NCBI RefSeq assembly: GCF_001620365.2
Contig: NZ_LQMT02000032.1
Span: 43,836-107,835 of the forward strand
Source: Amycolatopsis keratiniphila subsp. keratiniphila
GTDB taxonomy: Bacteria > Actinomycetota > Actinomycetes > Mycobacteriales > Pseudonocardiaceae
Reading direction: 5' to 3'
Length of the DNA stretch: 64,000 nt
The notes under the pieces are model-generated. The model did not search any database, was not told the DNA's origin, and saw nothing but the letters and a program-made list of their open reading frames with translations. A program made the position numbers and the translations under genes. Position 1 is the stretch's first letter; each line of letters begins with the position of its first letter. Of the stretch, positions 34,884-42,787 are shown one piece after another.

Positions 34884-35580
34884 CCCCGACGGCGACGAGC
34901 CCGGCCCCGCCGAACGCGAGGTTGCGCGAGGTGCGGAACCCGGTGTCGGACACCGGATCGCCGGGCAGCCCGGCCTCGACGAAGGCGGTGGTCTGCGGGA
35001 AGGGGTCGGCGGCGAGGACACTCCCCAAGCCGACGACGACTCCGACCACTTTCGACAGCGGCACGGCGCCGTCGCCCGGCATGCCGACGTAGAGCCGTGA
35101 GTCCCGGGAATTGTTCCGCTGGTCGCCCACGACGAACACGGCGCCCGGCGGAACCTGGACGCTGAACGGCCGGTACTCCTTGCGGCCGTGCCCGTTGTCG
35201 TCCTCGGTGTAGGGCTCTTTGACCGGTTTCCCGTTGACGGCGATCAAGTTGTCGTTCGTACAGCACACGACCTGGTCGCCGCCGACACCGATCACCCGCT
35301 TGACGATCCGGCCGTCGGCGGGGCTCGAATCCGGGAACGCGGAAACCTCCATGAGGACCACCGCGCCCGGCTGGATCGTGGGCGCCATCCCGCCGCCGGG
35401 GACGCTCACCATGCGATAGCTCAGCAGGGTCCAGAACCCGTATCCGCCGGTGCCCACGCCGACGACGGCCAGCAGGACCATCACGAGCAGGAGCGGGGAG
35501 AATCTTCGCTTCGGCCCGGGTCTGTCGGCGGGCGGCGCGGGAAGTCGGTTTCGGTCACAGCGCAGAGTAGCGCCGCTCAA
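34807..35580 (-). CDS. Signal peptidase I (S26)-like protein lacking the catalytic serine
   Basis: 257 aa from a TTG at 35580 that overlaps the YnfA stop (TTGA); no better in-frame start precedes the first membrane segment (about 30-50). An out-of-frame GTG near 35559 raises the possibility of a frameshift at the N-terminus. Box B is VPGGGMAPTIQPG, with Gly in place of the SGSM serines. Box D RIVKRVIGVGGD keeps the Lys, and box E GDQRNNSRDSRLY is intact. A second membrane segment lies near 225-245. The fold is clear, but peptidase activity by the usual Ser/Lys dyad is not expected. Confidence 0.8.
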   Translation of the reverse strand: MSGATLRCDRNRLPAPPADRPGPKRRFSPLLLVMVLLAVVGVGTGGYGFWTLLSYRMVSVPGGGMAPTIQPGAVVLMEVSAFPDSSPADGRIVKRVIGVGGDQVVCCTNDNLIAVNGKPVKEPYTEDDNGHGRKEYRPFSVQVPPGAVFVVGDQRNNSRDSRLYVGMPGDGAVPLSKVVGVVVGLGSVLAADPFPQTTAFVEAGLPGDPVSDTGFRTSRNLAFGGAGLVAVGVIGAIVTVVRSAGKRRRAAAIPPMR

Positions 35581-35906
35581 CCTCGGGGCGCGTACATGAT
35601 GACCCCGACCCCGGCCAGGCAGATCAAGGCGCCGATCACGTCGTAGCGGTCCGGGCGGTAGCCGTCGGCGACCACGCCCCACGCCAGCGAACCCGCGACG
35701 AACACTCCGCCGTACGCGGCGAGGATACGGCCGAAGTTCGCGTCGGGCTGCAAGGTGGCGACGAAGCCGTAGAGGCCCAGTGCGACGACACCGGCACCGA
35801 TCCAGAGGTAGCCGCGGTGTTCCCGGACGCCTTGCCAGATCAGCCAGGCGCCGCCGATTTCCAGCAGGGCGGCGAGCGCGAAGAGCGCGATGGACCGGAT
35901 GATCAT
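35577..35906 (-). CDS. YnfA family small membrane protein (UPF0060)
   Basis: 109 aa with four hydrophobic segments. GGAWLIWQGVREH, WIGAGVVALGLYGFVATLQPD and FGRILAAYGGVFVAGSLAWG are the YnfA signature. RPDRYDVIGALICLAGVGVI forms the last segment. It is an inner-membrane protein related to the small multidrug resistance superfamily; its role is unproven. Its stop overlaps the putative TTG start of the signal-peptidase-like gene. Confidence 0.9.
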   Translation of the reverse strand: MIIRSIALFALAALLEIGGAWLIWQGVREHRGYLWIGAGVVALGLYGFVATLQPDANFGRILAAYGGVFVAGSLAWGVVADGYRPDRYDVIGALICLAGVGVIMYAPRG

Positions 35907-35956
35907 CCCGGCAGCTTATTGCCGCGTGGTCCGACCCTCATGTCCTGTGCTTGACC

Positions 35957-36080
35957 GGACGACTCGCGTGATCAGGCGGACGACACGCGTGTCTGGATGG
36001 ACGACACGCGCCCGGCCGGGCTTCGCTGCGAGTCGTCCGCCTGATCACGCGTGTCGTCCGCCCGATCACACGCGTCGTCC
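35957..36080. repeat. Mirror-symmetric array, 21-bp period, core GGACGACACGCG
   Basis: This occupies the 336-bp gap between ynfA and the suf operon end. Units start at 35957 (GGACGACTCGCGTG), 35978 and 35999, exactly 21 bp apart. Inverted units end at 36038, 36059 and 36080, again 21 bp apart. The dyad centre is 36018.5, in the sequence CGGCCGG. The unit GGACGACTCGCGTGATCA resembles the AACTCGCGTGATTGA units at 12304-12420. Confidence 0.75.
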
Positions 36081-36161
36081 ATCCAGACACGCGAACCCGC
36101 GCTACCCGCACCCAGCGGCGCGGTATAGGCCGTTATACGCTCGGCGCCCTCTACCCGCCCC

Positions 36162-36224
36162 CGAGTGCAATGAACGGTCCTTTCCTTGCAAATTTCGCAA
36201 GGAAAGGACCGTTCCTAGCACTCG
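36162..36224. terminator. Long hairpin, family B variant
   Basis: The 28-nt arms (36162-36189 and 36197-36224) are complementary with two mismatches, around AATTTC-type loop sequence. The stem shares GAACGG...CCTTGC with the copies at 562 and 48284. It lies 18 bp past the end of the suf operon and should terminate it. Confidence 0.65.
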
Positions 36225-36242
36225 AAAGGAGCGAAGCGAGCC

Positions 36243-36650
36243 TCAGACGGTGAAGCCGAGCGCCCGCAGCTGTTCGCGGCCGTCGTCGGTGATCTTCTCC
36301 GGACCCCACGGCGGCATCCAGACCCAGTTGATCCGGAAGTCCTTGACCAGCCCCGTTCCCCCGCCGACGAGCGCGGCACCGGTCTGGTCCTCGATGACGT
36401 CGGTCAGCGGGCAGGCCGCCGACGTCAGCGTCATGTCGATGGTGGCGGTGTTGTCCGCCTCGACGCGGATGTCGTAGACCAGCCCGAGGTCGACGACGTT
36501 GATGCCGAGTTCCGGGTCGACGACGTCGCGCATCGCCTCTTCGACGTCCTCGACCTTCGCCACGTCGGCGCTGTCCGGGGCGGCGGCGGTCTCGGCGTCG
36601 AGGTCGGCGGCCGTGCGCCCCTCGCGGGTTTCGGTCTGCTGTTCGGTCAT
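36243..36650 (-). CDS. DUF59 (MIP18/SufT-like) Fe-S assembly factor
   Basis: 135 aa. The DUF59 core is EDVEEAMRDVVDPELGINVVD with the conserved Cys in LTSAACPLTDVI. The C-terminus has VWMPPWGPEKITDDGREQLR. Such proteins help mature Fe-S proteins after scaffold assembly. It is the last gene of the suf operon, and its start overlaps the sufU stop by four bases. Confidence 0.92.
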   Translation of the reverse strand: MTEQQTETREGRTAADLDAETAAAPDSADVAKVEDVEEAMRDVVDPELGINVVDLGLVYDIRVEADNTATIDMTLTSAACPLTDVIEDQTGAALVGGGTGLVKDFRINWVWMPPWGPEKITDDGREQLRALGFTV

Positions 36651-37099
36651 GCCGTCTCAACTCCGTTGGTCGTGCGGGCGACGGCGTCCTTGAACGCCAT
36701 CCACCCGAGCAGGGCGCATTTCACGCGGGCCGGGTACTTGGCCACGCCGGCGAAGGCGATGCCGTCCTCCAGCACGTCCTCATCGGGTTCGATCTGCCCT
36801 TTGCCCTGCATCAGCTCGACGAAGGCGTCCATGGTGGTGAACGCCTCCTCCACGGTGTGCCCGACGACGAGATCCGTCAAGACCGACGTGGAAGCCTGGC
36901 TGATCGAACAGCCCTGTCCCTCGTAGGAGACGTCGGCGACCTTCCCGTCGTCGACCTTCACCCGCAGCGTCACCTCGTCGCCGCAGGTCGGGTTGACCTG
37001 GAACGACTCGGCGTCGTACGGCTCGCGCAGACCGCGGCCGTGCGGGTTCTTGTAGTGGTCCAGGATGATCTCCTGGTACATGCTTTCGAGGTTCATCAC
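36647..37099 (-). CDS. sufU: SufU, zinc-dependent sulfurtransferase/scaffold
   Basis: 150 aa. The three conserved Cys positions are present in NPTCGDEV, GQGCSISQAS and KCALLGW, with Asp in the first motif for zinc binding. SufU accepts persulfide sulfur from SufS. Its start overlaps sufS by four bases (ATGA), in keeping with a fixed stoichiometry. Confidence 0.93.
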   Translation of the reverse strand: MMNLESMYQEIILDHYKNPHGRGLREPYDAESFQVNPTCGDEVTLRVKVDDGKVADVSYEGQGCSISQASTSVLTDLVVGHTVEEAFTTMDAFVELMQGKGQIEPDEDVLEDGIAFAGVAKYPARVKCALLGWMAFKDAVARTTNGVETA

Positions 37100-38382
37100 G
37101 CCACCCCGAAGAACTTCTGCGCCTCACGCACCCCGTTCACCAGCGCGTCCACTTCGGACAGTGTGTTGTAGACGTAGAACGACGCGCGCACGGTCGCGGG
37201 CACCGAGCAGGCCCGGTGCAGCGGCCACGCGCAGTGGTGCCCGACGCGGACGGCGACGCCGAGGCTGTCCAGCACCTGCCCCGAGTCGTGCGGGTGGACG
37301 CCGTCGATGACGAACGACACCAGTCCGCCGCGGTCGGCCATGTCGGTCGGGCCGATGATCCGCACACCCGGGATCTCGCCGAGCCCGGCAAGCGCCGCCT
37401 CGGTGAGGAGGTGCTCGTGCGCGGCGACCCGGTCCATGCCGATCGCCGACAGGTAGTCGGCGGCCGCGCCGAGACCGACGGCCTGCGACGTCATCGGGGT
37501 GCCGGCCTCGAATCGCTGCGGCGGCGCGGCGAAGGTGGTCTGCTCCATGCGGACCAGCTCGATCATCGAGCCGCCGGTCAGGAACGGCGGCATCGCTTCG
37601 AGCAGCTCACGCCGGCCGTAAAGGACACCGATGCCGTACGGGCCGACCATCTTGTGCCCGGCGAAAGCGGCGAAGTCGACGTCCAGCGCGTGCAGGTCCA
37701 CCGGGAAGTGCGGCACCGACTGGCAGGCGTCCAGCACGACCAGTGCGCCGACCTTGCGGGCCTTCTTCACCAGGAACTCGACCGGGTTGATCGTGCCGAG
37801 CACGTTGGACTGGTGCGTGAACGCCAGCACCTTGGTCCGCTCGGTGATCAGCTCGTCCACATTGGACAGATCGAGGCGGCCGTCCGCGGTGACGGAGAAC
37901 CACTTCAGCGTCGCGCCGGTGCGCTGACAGAGCTGCTGCCAGGGAACCAGGTTCGCGTGGTGCTCCATCTCGGTGATGACGATCTCGTCGCCGGGTCCGA
38001 GCTTGAACCGCTCGGCCTCGGGACCGGCCGTGGCGGCGTTGCTCATCGCGTAGGCGACGAGGTTGATGCCCTCGGTGGCGTTCTTGGTGAACACCAGCTC
38101 GTGCGGGGAGGCGCCGACGAACTCCGCGATCCGCACACGGGCGGACTCGTAGGCGTCGGTCGCCTCCTCGGCGAGCTGGTGCGCGCCGCGGTGCACCGCG
38201 GCGTTCGAGGTCTCCAGGAACCGGCGCTCGGCTTCGAGCACCTGCGCCGGCTTCTGGGACGTCGCACCGGAATCCAGATACACCAAGGGTTTCCCGTCCC
38301 GGACCGTGCGGGTCAGGATCGGGAAGTCGGCCCTGATGGCCGCTACGTCCAGCGGAACAGAGTTAGCCGTGGTGGTGGTCAT
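37096..38382 (-). CDS. sufS: Cysteine desulfurase SufS
   Basis: 428 aa, class V aminotransferase fold. YLDSGATSQKP is near the start. The PLP Lys is in FAGHKMVGPYG, and the active Cys lies in the RVGHHCAWPLH loop. It releases sulfur from cysteine as a persulfide for SufU and SufB. Encoded between sufC (39-bp gap) and sufU. Confidence 0.95.
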   Translation of the reverse strand: MTTTTANSVPLDVAAIRADFPILTRTVRDGKPLVYLDSGATSQKPAQVLEAERRFLETSNAAVHRGAHQLAEEATDAYESARVRIAEFVGASPHELVFTKNATEGINLVAYAMSNAATAGPEAERFKLGPGDEIVITEMEHHANLVPWQQLCQRTGATLKWFSVTADGRLDLSNVDELITERTKVLAFTHQSNVLGTINPVEFLVKKARKVGALVVLDACQSVPHFPVDLHALDVDFAAFAGHKMVGPYGIGVLYGRRELLEAMPPFLTGGSMIELVRMEQTTFAAPPQRFEAGTPMTSQAVGLGAAADYLSAIGMDRVAAHEHLLTEAALAGLGEIPGVRIIGPTDMADRGGLVSFVIDGVHPHDSGQVLDSLGVAVRVGHHCAWPLHRACSVPATVRASFYVYNTLSEVDALVNGVREAQKFFGVA

Positions 38383-38421
38383 CGGGCCAACTCCTCTCGG
38401 TGTAGTCGTGAAGTTCAGTGA

Positions 38422-39192
38422 TCAGACGGCGGCGGTCTCGGCGGAGCCGGTGTACTTGACGTACCCGTTCTCCTCGAGCTCGTCCGCGAGTTCACGGCCG
38501 CCGGACTCGACGATCTTGCCGCCGGCGAAGACGTGCACGAAGTCGGGCGTGATGTGCCGCAGGATCCGCGTGTAGTGCGTGATCAGCATGACGCCGGCGT
38601 CGTTGTTGGCCTTGAACTCGTTGACACCCTCGGACACGACGCGCAGCGCGTCGACGTCGAGGCCGGAGTCGGTCTCGTCGAGGATGGCGATCTTCGGCTT
38701 GAGCAGCGCCAGCTGCAGGATCTCGTGGCGCTTCTTCTCGCCGCCGGAGAAGCCCTCGTTCACCGAACGCTCGGCGAACTCGGACGAGATCTCCAGCTTG
38801 CCCATCTCGTCCTTGACCTCCTTGACCCAGTGGCGCAGCTTGGGGGCCTCGCCACGGACCGCGGTGGCCGCGGTGCGGAGGAAGTTGGACATGGACACGC
38901 CCGGCACCTCGACCGGGTACTGCATGGCGAGGAACAGGCCCGCGCGGGCGCGCTCGTCGACGCTCATCTCCAGCACGTCCTCACCGTCGAGCAGGACCTG
39001 CCCGGAGGTGACTTCGTACTTGGGGTGACCGGCGATGGCGTAGGACAGCGTGGACTTGCCCGAACCGTTGGGGCCCATGATCGCGTGGGTCTCGCCCGAC
39101 TTGATGGTCAGGTTGACGCCCTTGAGGATCTCCTTGGGGCCCTCCTCGGTCGTGACCGAGGCGTGCAGATCCTTGATTTCCAGCGTAGGCAT
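38422..39192 (-). CDS. sufC: Fe-S assembly ATPase SufC
   Basis: 256 aa ABC-type ATPase: Walker A GPNGSGKST, signature FSGGEKKR, Walker B IAILDETDSGLD. It works with SufB and SufD as the SufBC2D complex, with ATP hydrolysis opening the scaffold. No membrane partner is encoded, as expected. It lies 36 bp after sufD. Confidence 0.95.
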   Translation of the reverse strand: MPTLEIKDLHASVTTEEGPKEILKGVNLTIKSGETHAIMGPNGSGKSTLSYAIAGHPKYEVTSGQVLLDGEDVLEMSVDERARAGLFLAMQYPVEVPGVSMSNFLRTAATAVRGEAPKLRHWVKEVKDEMGKLEISSEFAERSVNEGFSGGEKKRHEILQLALLKPKIAILDETDSGLDVDALRVVSEGVNEFKANNDAGVMLITHYTRILRHITPDFVHVFAGGKIVESGGRELADELEENGYVKYTGSAETAAV

Positions 39193-39228
39193 TTCTTTCC
39201 TAAAAGTCTGATGTGGACGGACGAGGGC

Positions 39229-40401
39229 TCAGGCGCCCACGGCTTCGAGTTCGGCTTCGATCGCGGCCTCGAGACGCTCGCGCACCTCGGGAACGCCGAT
39301 CTTGACCAGGATCTCGTGGAAGAACCCGCGTACGACCAGGCGGCGCGCGGCGTCTTCGCCGATTCCGCGCGACTGGAGGTAGAACAACTGCTCGTCGTCG
39401 AACCTTCCCGTCGCGCTCGCGTGGCCGGCGCCTTCGATCTCGCCGGTCTCGATCTCCAGGTTGGGGATCGAGTCCGCCCGCGCGCCCGGCGTCAGCACCA
39501 GGTTGCGGTTGAGCTCGTAGGTGTCGGTGGCCTCGGCGGCCGCCCGGATCAGCACGTCGCCGACCCACACGGTGTGCGCGCCATCGCCCTGCAGCGCGCC
39601 CTTGTACATCACCCGCGACTTGCAGTTCGGCACCGCGTGGTCGACGAAGAGCCGGTGCTCCTGGTGCTGGGCTTCGTCCGCGAAGTACAGGCCGAGCATC
39701 TCGACGTCGCCGCCCTTGTCGGCGAAGGTCGCCGTCGGGGAGACACGCACGAGGTCACCGCCCAGGGTGATGACGATGTGCTTGAGGCTGGCGTCGCGCC
39801 CGAGCTTGAGGTGCTGCTCGGAGACGTGCACCGCGTCGTCGGCCCAATCCTGGACGCTGACCACGGTGACGTTCGCCGAGTCGCCGATGACGAACTCGAC
39901 GTTGTCGGCGTAGGTGCCCGAGCCGACGTGGTCGAGGACGATGACGGCCTCGGAGAACTGCTCGGCGCGCACCTGCACGTGCCCGTAGGCGACCTTGCCC
40001 TCGCCGGGTCCGGTGATCTTCACCGTCGACGGCTTCGACGTCTTCGTCTCCTTGGGCACCGTGATGACGGTGGCCTCGGTGAACGAGGAGTAGGCCTGCG
40101 CGGCGATCCGGTCGCTCGGGACACCCGCGGCGCCGAGGCGCTCGTCGTCCCGGCCGACCGTCTCGATCTTCAGTTCGGGGGCGGCGTCGGCGTCCACGGT
40201 GGCCGAACCCGAGGCGGCGGCGGACCCGTCGTGCAGGCCGCGCAGCCGCTTCATCGGCGTGAAGCGCCAGTTCTCCTCACGACCGCCGGGGACCTCGAAG
40301 GCCTCGACGTCGTAGGAGGTGAATCGCTCCGCGCGAGAGGTGGCCGGAACGACCACCCCTTCGCGCATCGCTTCGGAAACGTTGTTCTCGGTAACCGACA
40401 T
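39229..40401 (-). CDS. sufD: Fe-S assembly protein SufD
   Basis: 390 aa. The right-handed beta-helix core of the SufBD family is present. C-terminal motifs are HASATGRFDDEQLFYLQSRG and ARRLVVRGFFHEIL. It partners SufB in the scaffold complex, with SufC attached. It lies 2 bp downstream of sufB. Confidence 0.94.
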   Translation of the reverse strand: MSVTENNVSEAMREGVVVPATSRAERFTSYDVEAFEVPGGREENWRFTPMKRLRGLHDGSAAASGSATVDADAAPELKIETVGRDDERLGAAGVPSDRIAAQAYSSFTEATVITVPKETKTSKPSTVKITGPGEGKVAYGHVQVRAEQFSEAVIVLDHVGSGTYADNVEFVIGDSANVTVVSVQDWADDAVHVSEQHLKLGRDASLKHIVITLGGDLVRVSPTATFADKGGDVEMLGLYFADEAQHQEHRLFVDHAVPNCKSRVMYKGALQGDGAHTVWVGDVLIRAAAEATDTYELNRNLVLTPGARADSIPNLEIETGEIEGAGHASATGRFDDEQLFYLQSRGIGEDAARRLVVRGFFHEILVKIGVPEVRERLEAAIEAELEAVGA

Positions 40402-40403
40402 GA

Positions 40404-41852
40404 CTAGCCGACGGACCCTTCCATCTGAAGCTCGATCAGGCGGTTCAGCTCGAGCGCGTACTCCATCGGCAGCTCACGCGCGATGGGCTCGACGAACCCT
40501 CGCACGATCATCGCCATGGCCTCGGCCTCGTCGAGACCGCGCGACATGAGGTAGAACATCTGGTCTTCGCTGACCTTCGAGACGGTCGCCTCGTGGCCCA
40601 TGGAGACCTCGTCGTTGCGGATGTCGACGTACGGGTACGTGTCCGACCGCGAGATCGTGTCCACCAGCAGCGCGTCGCAGACGACGCTGGAGCGCGAGTG
40701 GTGCGCCCGCTTCGCGACCTTGACCAGGCCGCGGTACGAGGTGCGGCCACCGCCGCGCGCCACCGACTTCGACACGATGGTCGAGGAGGTGTGCGGCGCC
40801 AGGTGCTCCATCTTCGCGCCGGCGTCCTGGTGCTGGCCCTCGCCCGCGAACGCGACCGAGAGGACCTCGCCCTTGGCGTGCTCGCCCATGAGGAACACGG
40901 ACGGGTACTTCATCGTGACCTTGGAGCCGATGTTGCCGTCGATCCACTCCATGGTCGCGCCCTCTTCGCACTTGGCGCGCTTGGTGACCAGGTTGTAGAC
41001 GTTGTTCGACCAGTTCTGGATGGTCGTGTAGCGGCAGCGGGCGCCCTTCTTCACGATGATCTCCACGACCGCCGAGTGCAGCGAGTCGGACTGGTAGATC
41101 GGCGCGGTGCAACCCTCGACGTAGTGCACGTAGGCGTCTTCGTCGACGATGATCAGGGTCCGCTCGAACTGACCCATGTTCTCGGTGTTGATGCGGAAGT
41201 AGGCCTGCAGCGGGATGTCCACCTTGACGCCCTTGGGCACGTAGATGAACGAACCGCCGGACCACACCGCGGTGTTCAGCGCGGAGAACTTGTTGTCCCC
41301 GGCCGGGATCACGGAGCCGAAGTACTCCTTGAAGATCTCCGGGTGCTCCTTGAGCGCGGTGTCGGTGTCCAGGAACAGGACGCCCTGCGCCTCCAGGTCC
41401 TCGCGGATCTGGTGGTAGACGACCTCGGACTCGTACTGCGCGGCGACACCGGCGACGAGGCGCTGCTTCTCCGCCTCGGGGATGCCCAGCTTGTCGTACG
41501 TGTTCTTGATGTCCTCGGGCAGGTCTTCCCAGGAAGTGGCCTGCTTCTCCGTGGACCGCACGAAGTACTTGATGTTGTCGAAGTCGATCCCGGAGAGGTC
41601 CGCACCCCAGTTGGGCATCGGCTTCAAGTCGAAGAGCTTGAGCGCCTTCAGTCGCGCTTCGCGCATCCACTCCGGCTCGGACTTCTTCGAGGAGATGTCG
41701 GTGACGACGTCCTCGTTCAGTCCGCGACGGGCCGTTGAGCCCGCCTCGTCGGAGTCCGCCCAGCCGAACGCGTACTTGCCAAGGGACTCGATGGTCTCTT
41801 CCTGGCTCATGGGCGCGGTGGTGGGAGTGCGCTGCTCGGCAGCGGCAGTCAT
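40404..41852 (-). CDS. sufB: Fe-S scaffold protein SufB
   Basis: 482 aa from ATG 41852, with GGAGGG upstream. Typical stretches are YVPKGVKVDIPLQAYFRIN, VEGCTAPIY (conserved Cys) and MSRGLDEAEAMAMIVRGFVEP. SufB carries the nascent cluster. No intein is inserted, whereas the M. tuberculosis SufB homologue carries one. Its start overlaps the sufR stop by four bases. Confidence 0.95.
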   Translation of the reverse strand: MTAAAEQRTPTTAPMSQEETIESLGKYAFGWADSDEAGSTARRGLNEDVVTDISSKKSEPEWMREARLKALKLFDLKPMPNWGADLSGIDFDNIKYFVRSTEKQATSWEDLPEDIKNTYDKLGIPEAEKQRLVAGVAAQYESEVVYHQIREDLEAQGVLFLDTDTALKEHPEIFKEYFGSVIPAGDNKFSALNTAVWSGGSFIYVPKGVKVDIPLQAYFRINTENMGQFERTLIIVDEDAYVHYVEGCTAPIYQSDSLHSAVVEIIVKKGARCRYTTIQNWSNNVYNLVTKRAKCEEGATMEWIDGNIGSKVTMKYPSVFLMGEHAKGEVLSVAFAGEGQHQDAGAKMEHLAPHTSSTIVSKSVARGGGRTSYRGLVKVAKRAHHSRSSVVCDALLVDTISRSDTYPYVDIRNDEVSMGHEATVSKVSEDQMFYLMSRGLDEAEAMAMIVRGFVEPIARELPMEYALELNRLIELQMEGSVG

Positions 41853-42610
41853 GCGGGTTTCCCTCCATTCGGGATCCGTGCTGTGCGCCCTGGGGAGGGC
41901 GCCGTGCTTCCCGGCCCGGGTGTGGCCGGGTGACCCGCCGAGACGACGGGTACGTGTGTGGTGCACGCGTTGTCACCGCGTGCGATGGTCGCCAGCCGCT
42001 GGACGTGAGTACCCAGAAGTTCCGCGAAAGCCTCGGTCTCGGCTTCGCACAACTGAGGGAACTCGGCGGCGACGTGGGCGACCGGGCAATGGTGCTGGCA
42101 GAGCTGTTCGCCGACACCGACCTGACGGGTCGACGCAGCGTAGCCCTCCCTGGTCAGCGCCGCAGCGAGAGCCTCGGCACGCGCGGCCGGATCCGTGTGC
42201 TTGGTGATCGCGTCCTGGTGCGGGCCGACCAGCGAAGCGACACGAGCCTCCGCGAAGGCCTTCACGGCGTCTTCCCCGGCGTGTTCGGCGAGGAAGCGGA
42301 TGGCCGAGGACGCGAGGTCGTCGTAGGCGTGCCCGAACCGGGCCCGGCCCGCTTCGGTGAGCAGGAAGTTCTTGGCGGGACGGCCTCGCCCGCGGGGGCC
42401 GCGGCGGGGCGCGTCCCGGGTTTCGGCCTCGCCGTCGGCGAGCAGGGCGTCGAGATGACGGCGGACGGCGGCGGCGCTGATACCCAGCTGCTCGGCCACC
42501 ACGACGGCGGTCATCGGACCCTGTTCCAGCAGCAGGCGGGCCACTTCGTGCCTGGTCCGGCCCTCGGGGCCGACCTGCACGGGGACAGGCTGGACCTCGG
42601 CGCGGGGCAT
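41849..42610 (-). CDS. sufR: SufR-type Fe-S-sensing transcriptional repressor
   Basis: 253 aa from ATG 42610; a GTG at 42649 would add 13 residues but cut into the operator. The winged HTH is TAVVVAEQLGISAAAVRRHLDALL. The C-terminal cluster-binding Cys are in LCQHHCPVAHVAAEFPQLCEAE, interrupted here as C-x3-C...C, with a fourth ligand probably elsewhere. SufR with a bound cluster represses suf genes, and cluster loss derepresses them. It is first in the operon. Confidence 0.9.
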   Translation of the reverse strand: MPRAEVQPVPVQVGPEGRTRHEVARLLLEQGPMTAVVVAEQLGISAAAVRRHLDALLADGEAETRDAPRRGPRGRGRPAKNFLLTEAGRARFGHAYDDLASSAIRFLAEHAGEDAVKAFAEARVASLVGPHQDAITKHTDPAARAEALAAALTREGYAASTRQVGVGEQLCQHHCPVAHVAAEFPQLCEAETEAFAELLGTHVQRLATIARGDNACTTHVPVVSAGHPATPGPGSTAPSPGRTARIPNGGKPA

Positions 42611-42645
42611 GTCGCCACCGGCCTCGTCCTGCGTCCCCGTCTTTT

Positions 42646-42662
42646 TCACAACACAAGTGTGA
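42646..42662. promoter_or_regulatory. SufR operator candidate TCACA-N7-TGTGA
   Basis: TCACAACACAAGTGTGA is an inverted repeat (TCACA/TGTGA) that also contains ACAC-AA-GTGT. It lies 36 bp upstream of the ATG chosen for sufR and 126 bp before mptB. Mycobacterial SufR is reported to bind ACACT/TGTGA-type repeats in the same position. Confidence 0.5.
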
Positions 42663-42787
42663 CGTATTTCCGGAGCGACGGCAAAGAGGGGTGCCTCACG
42701 GAGTGGCGTGGGTCACTTCGGCTGGGCCGGGCGCAGGGGTAACCACGTACTCGCCCGGTCTGTTCCCGGCATCGCTACCCTTCGTGC

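Noticed and set aside
34807..35580. Pseudogene call for the signal-peptidase-like gene
   Set aside because: Apart from the Ser-to-Gly change and an uncertain N-terminus, the frame is intact through both membrane segments and box E is conserved.
35957..36080. CRISPR-like array or plain terminator
   Set aside because: Units are mirrored about one point with 21-bp steps, and the suf operon already has its own hairpin at 36162-36224.
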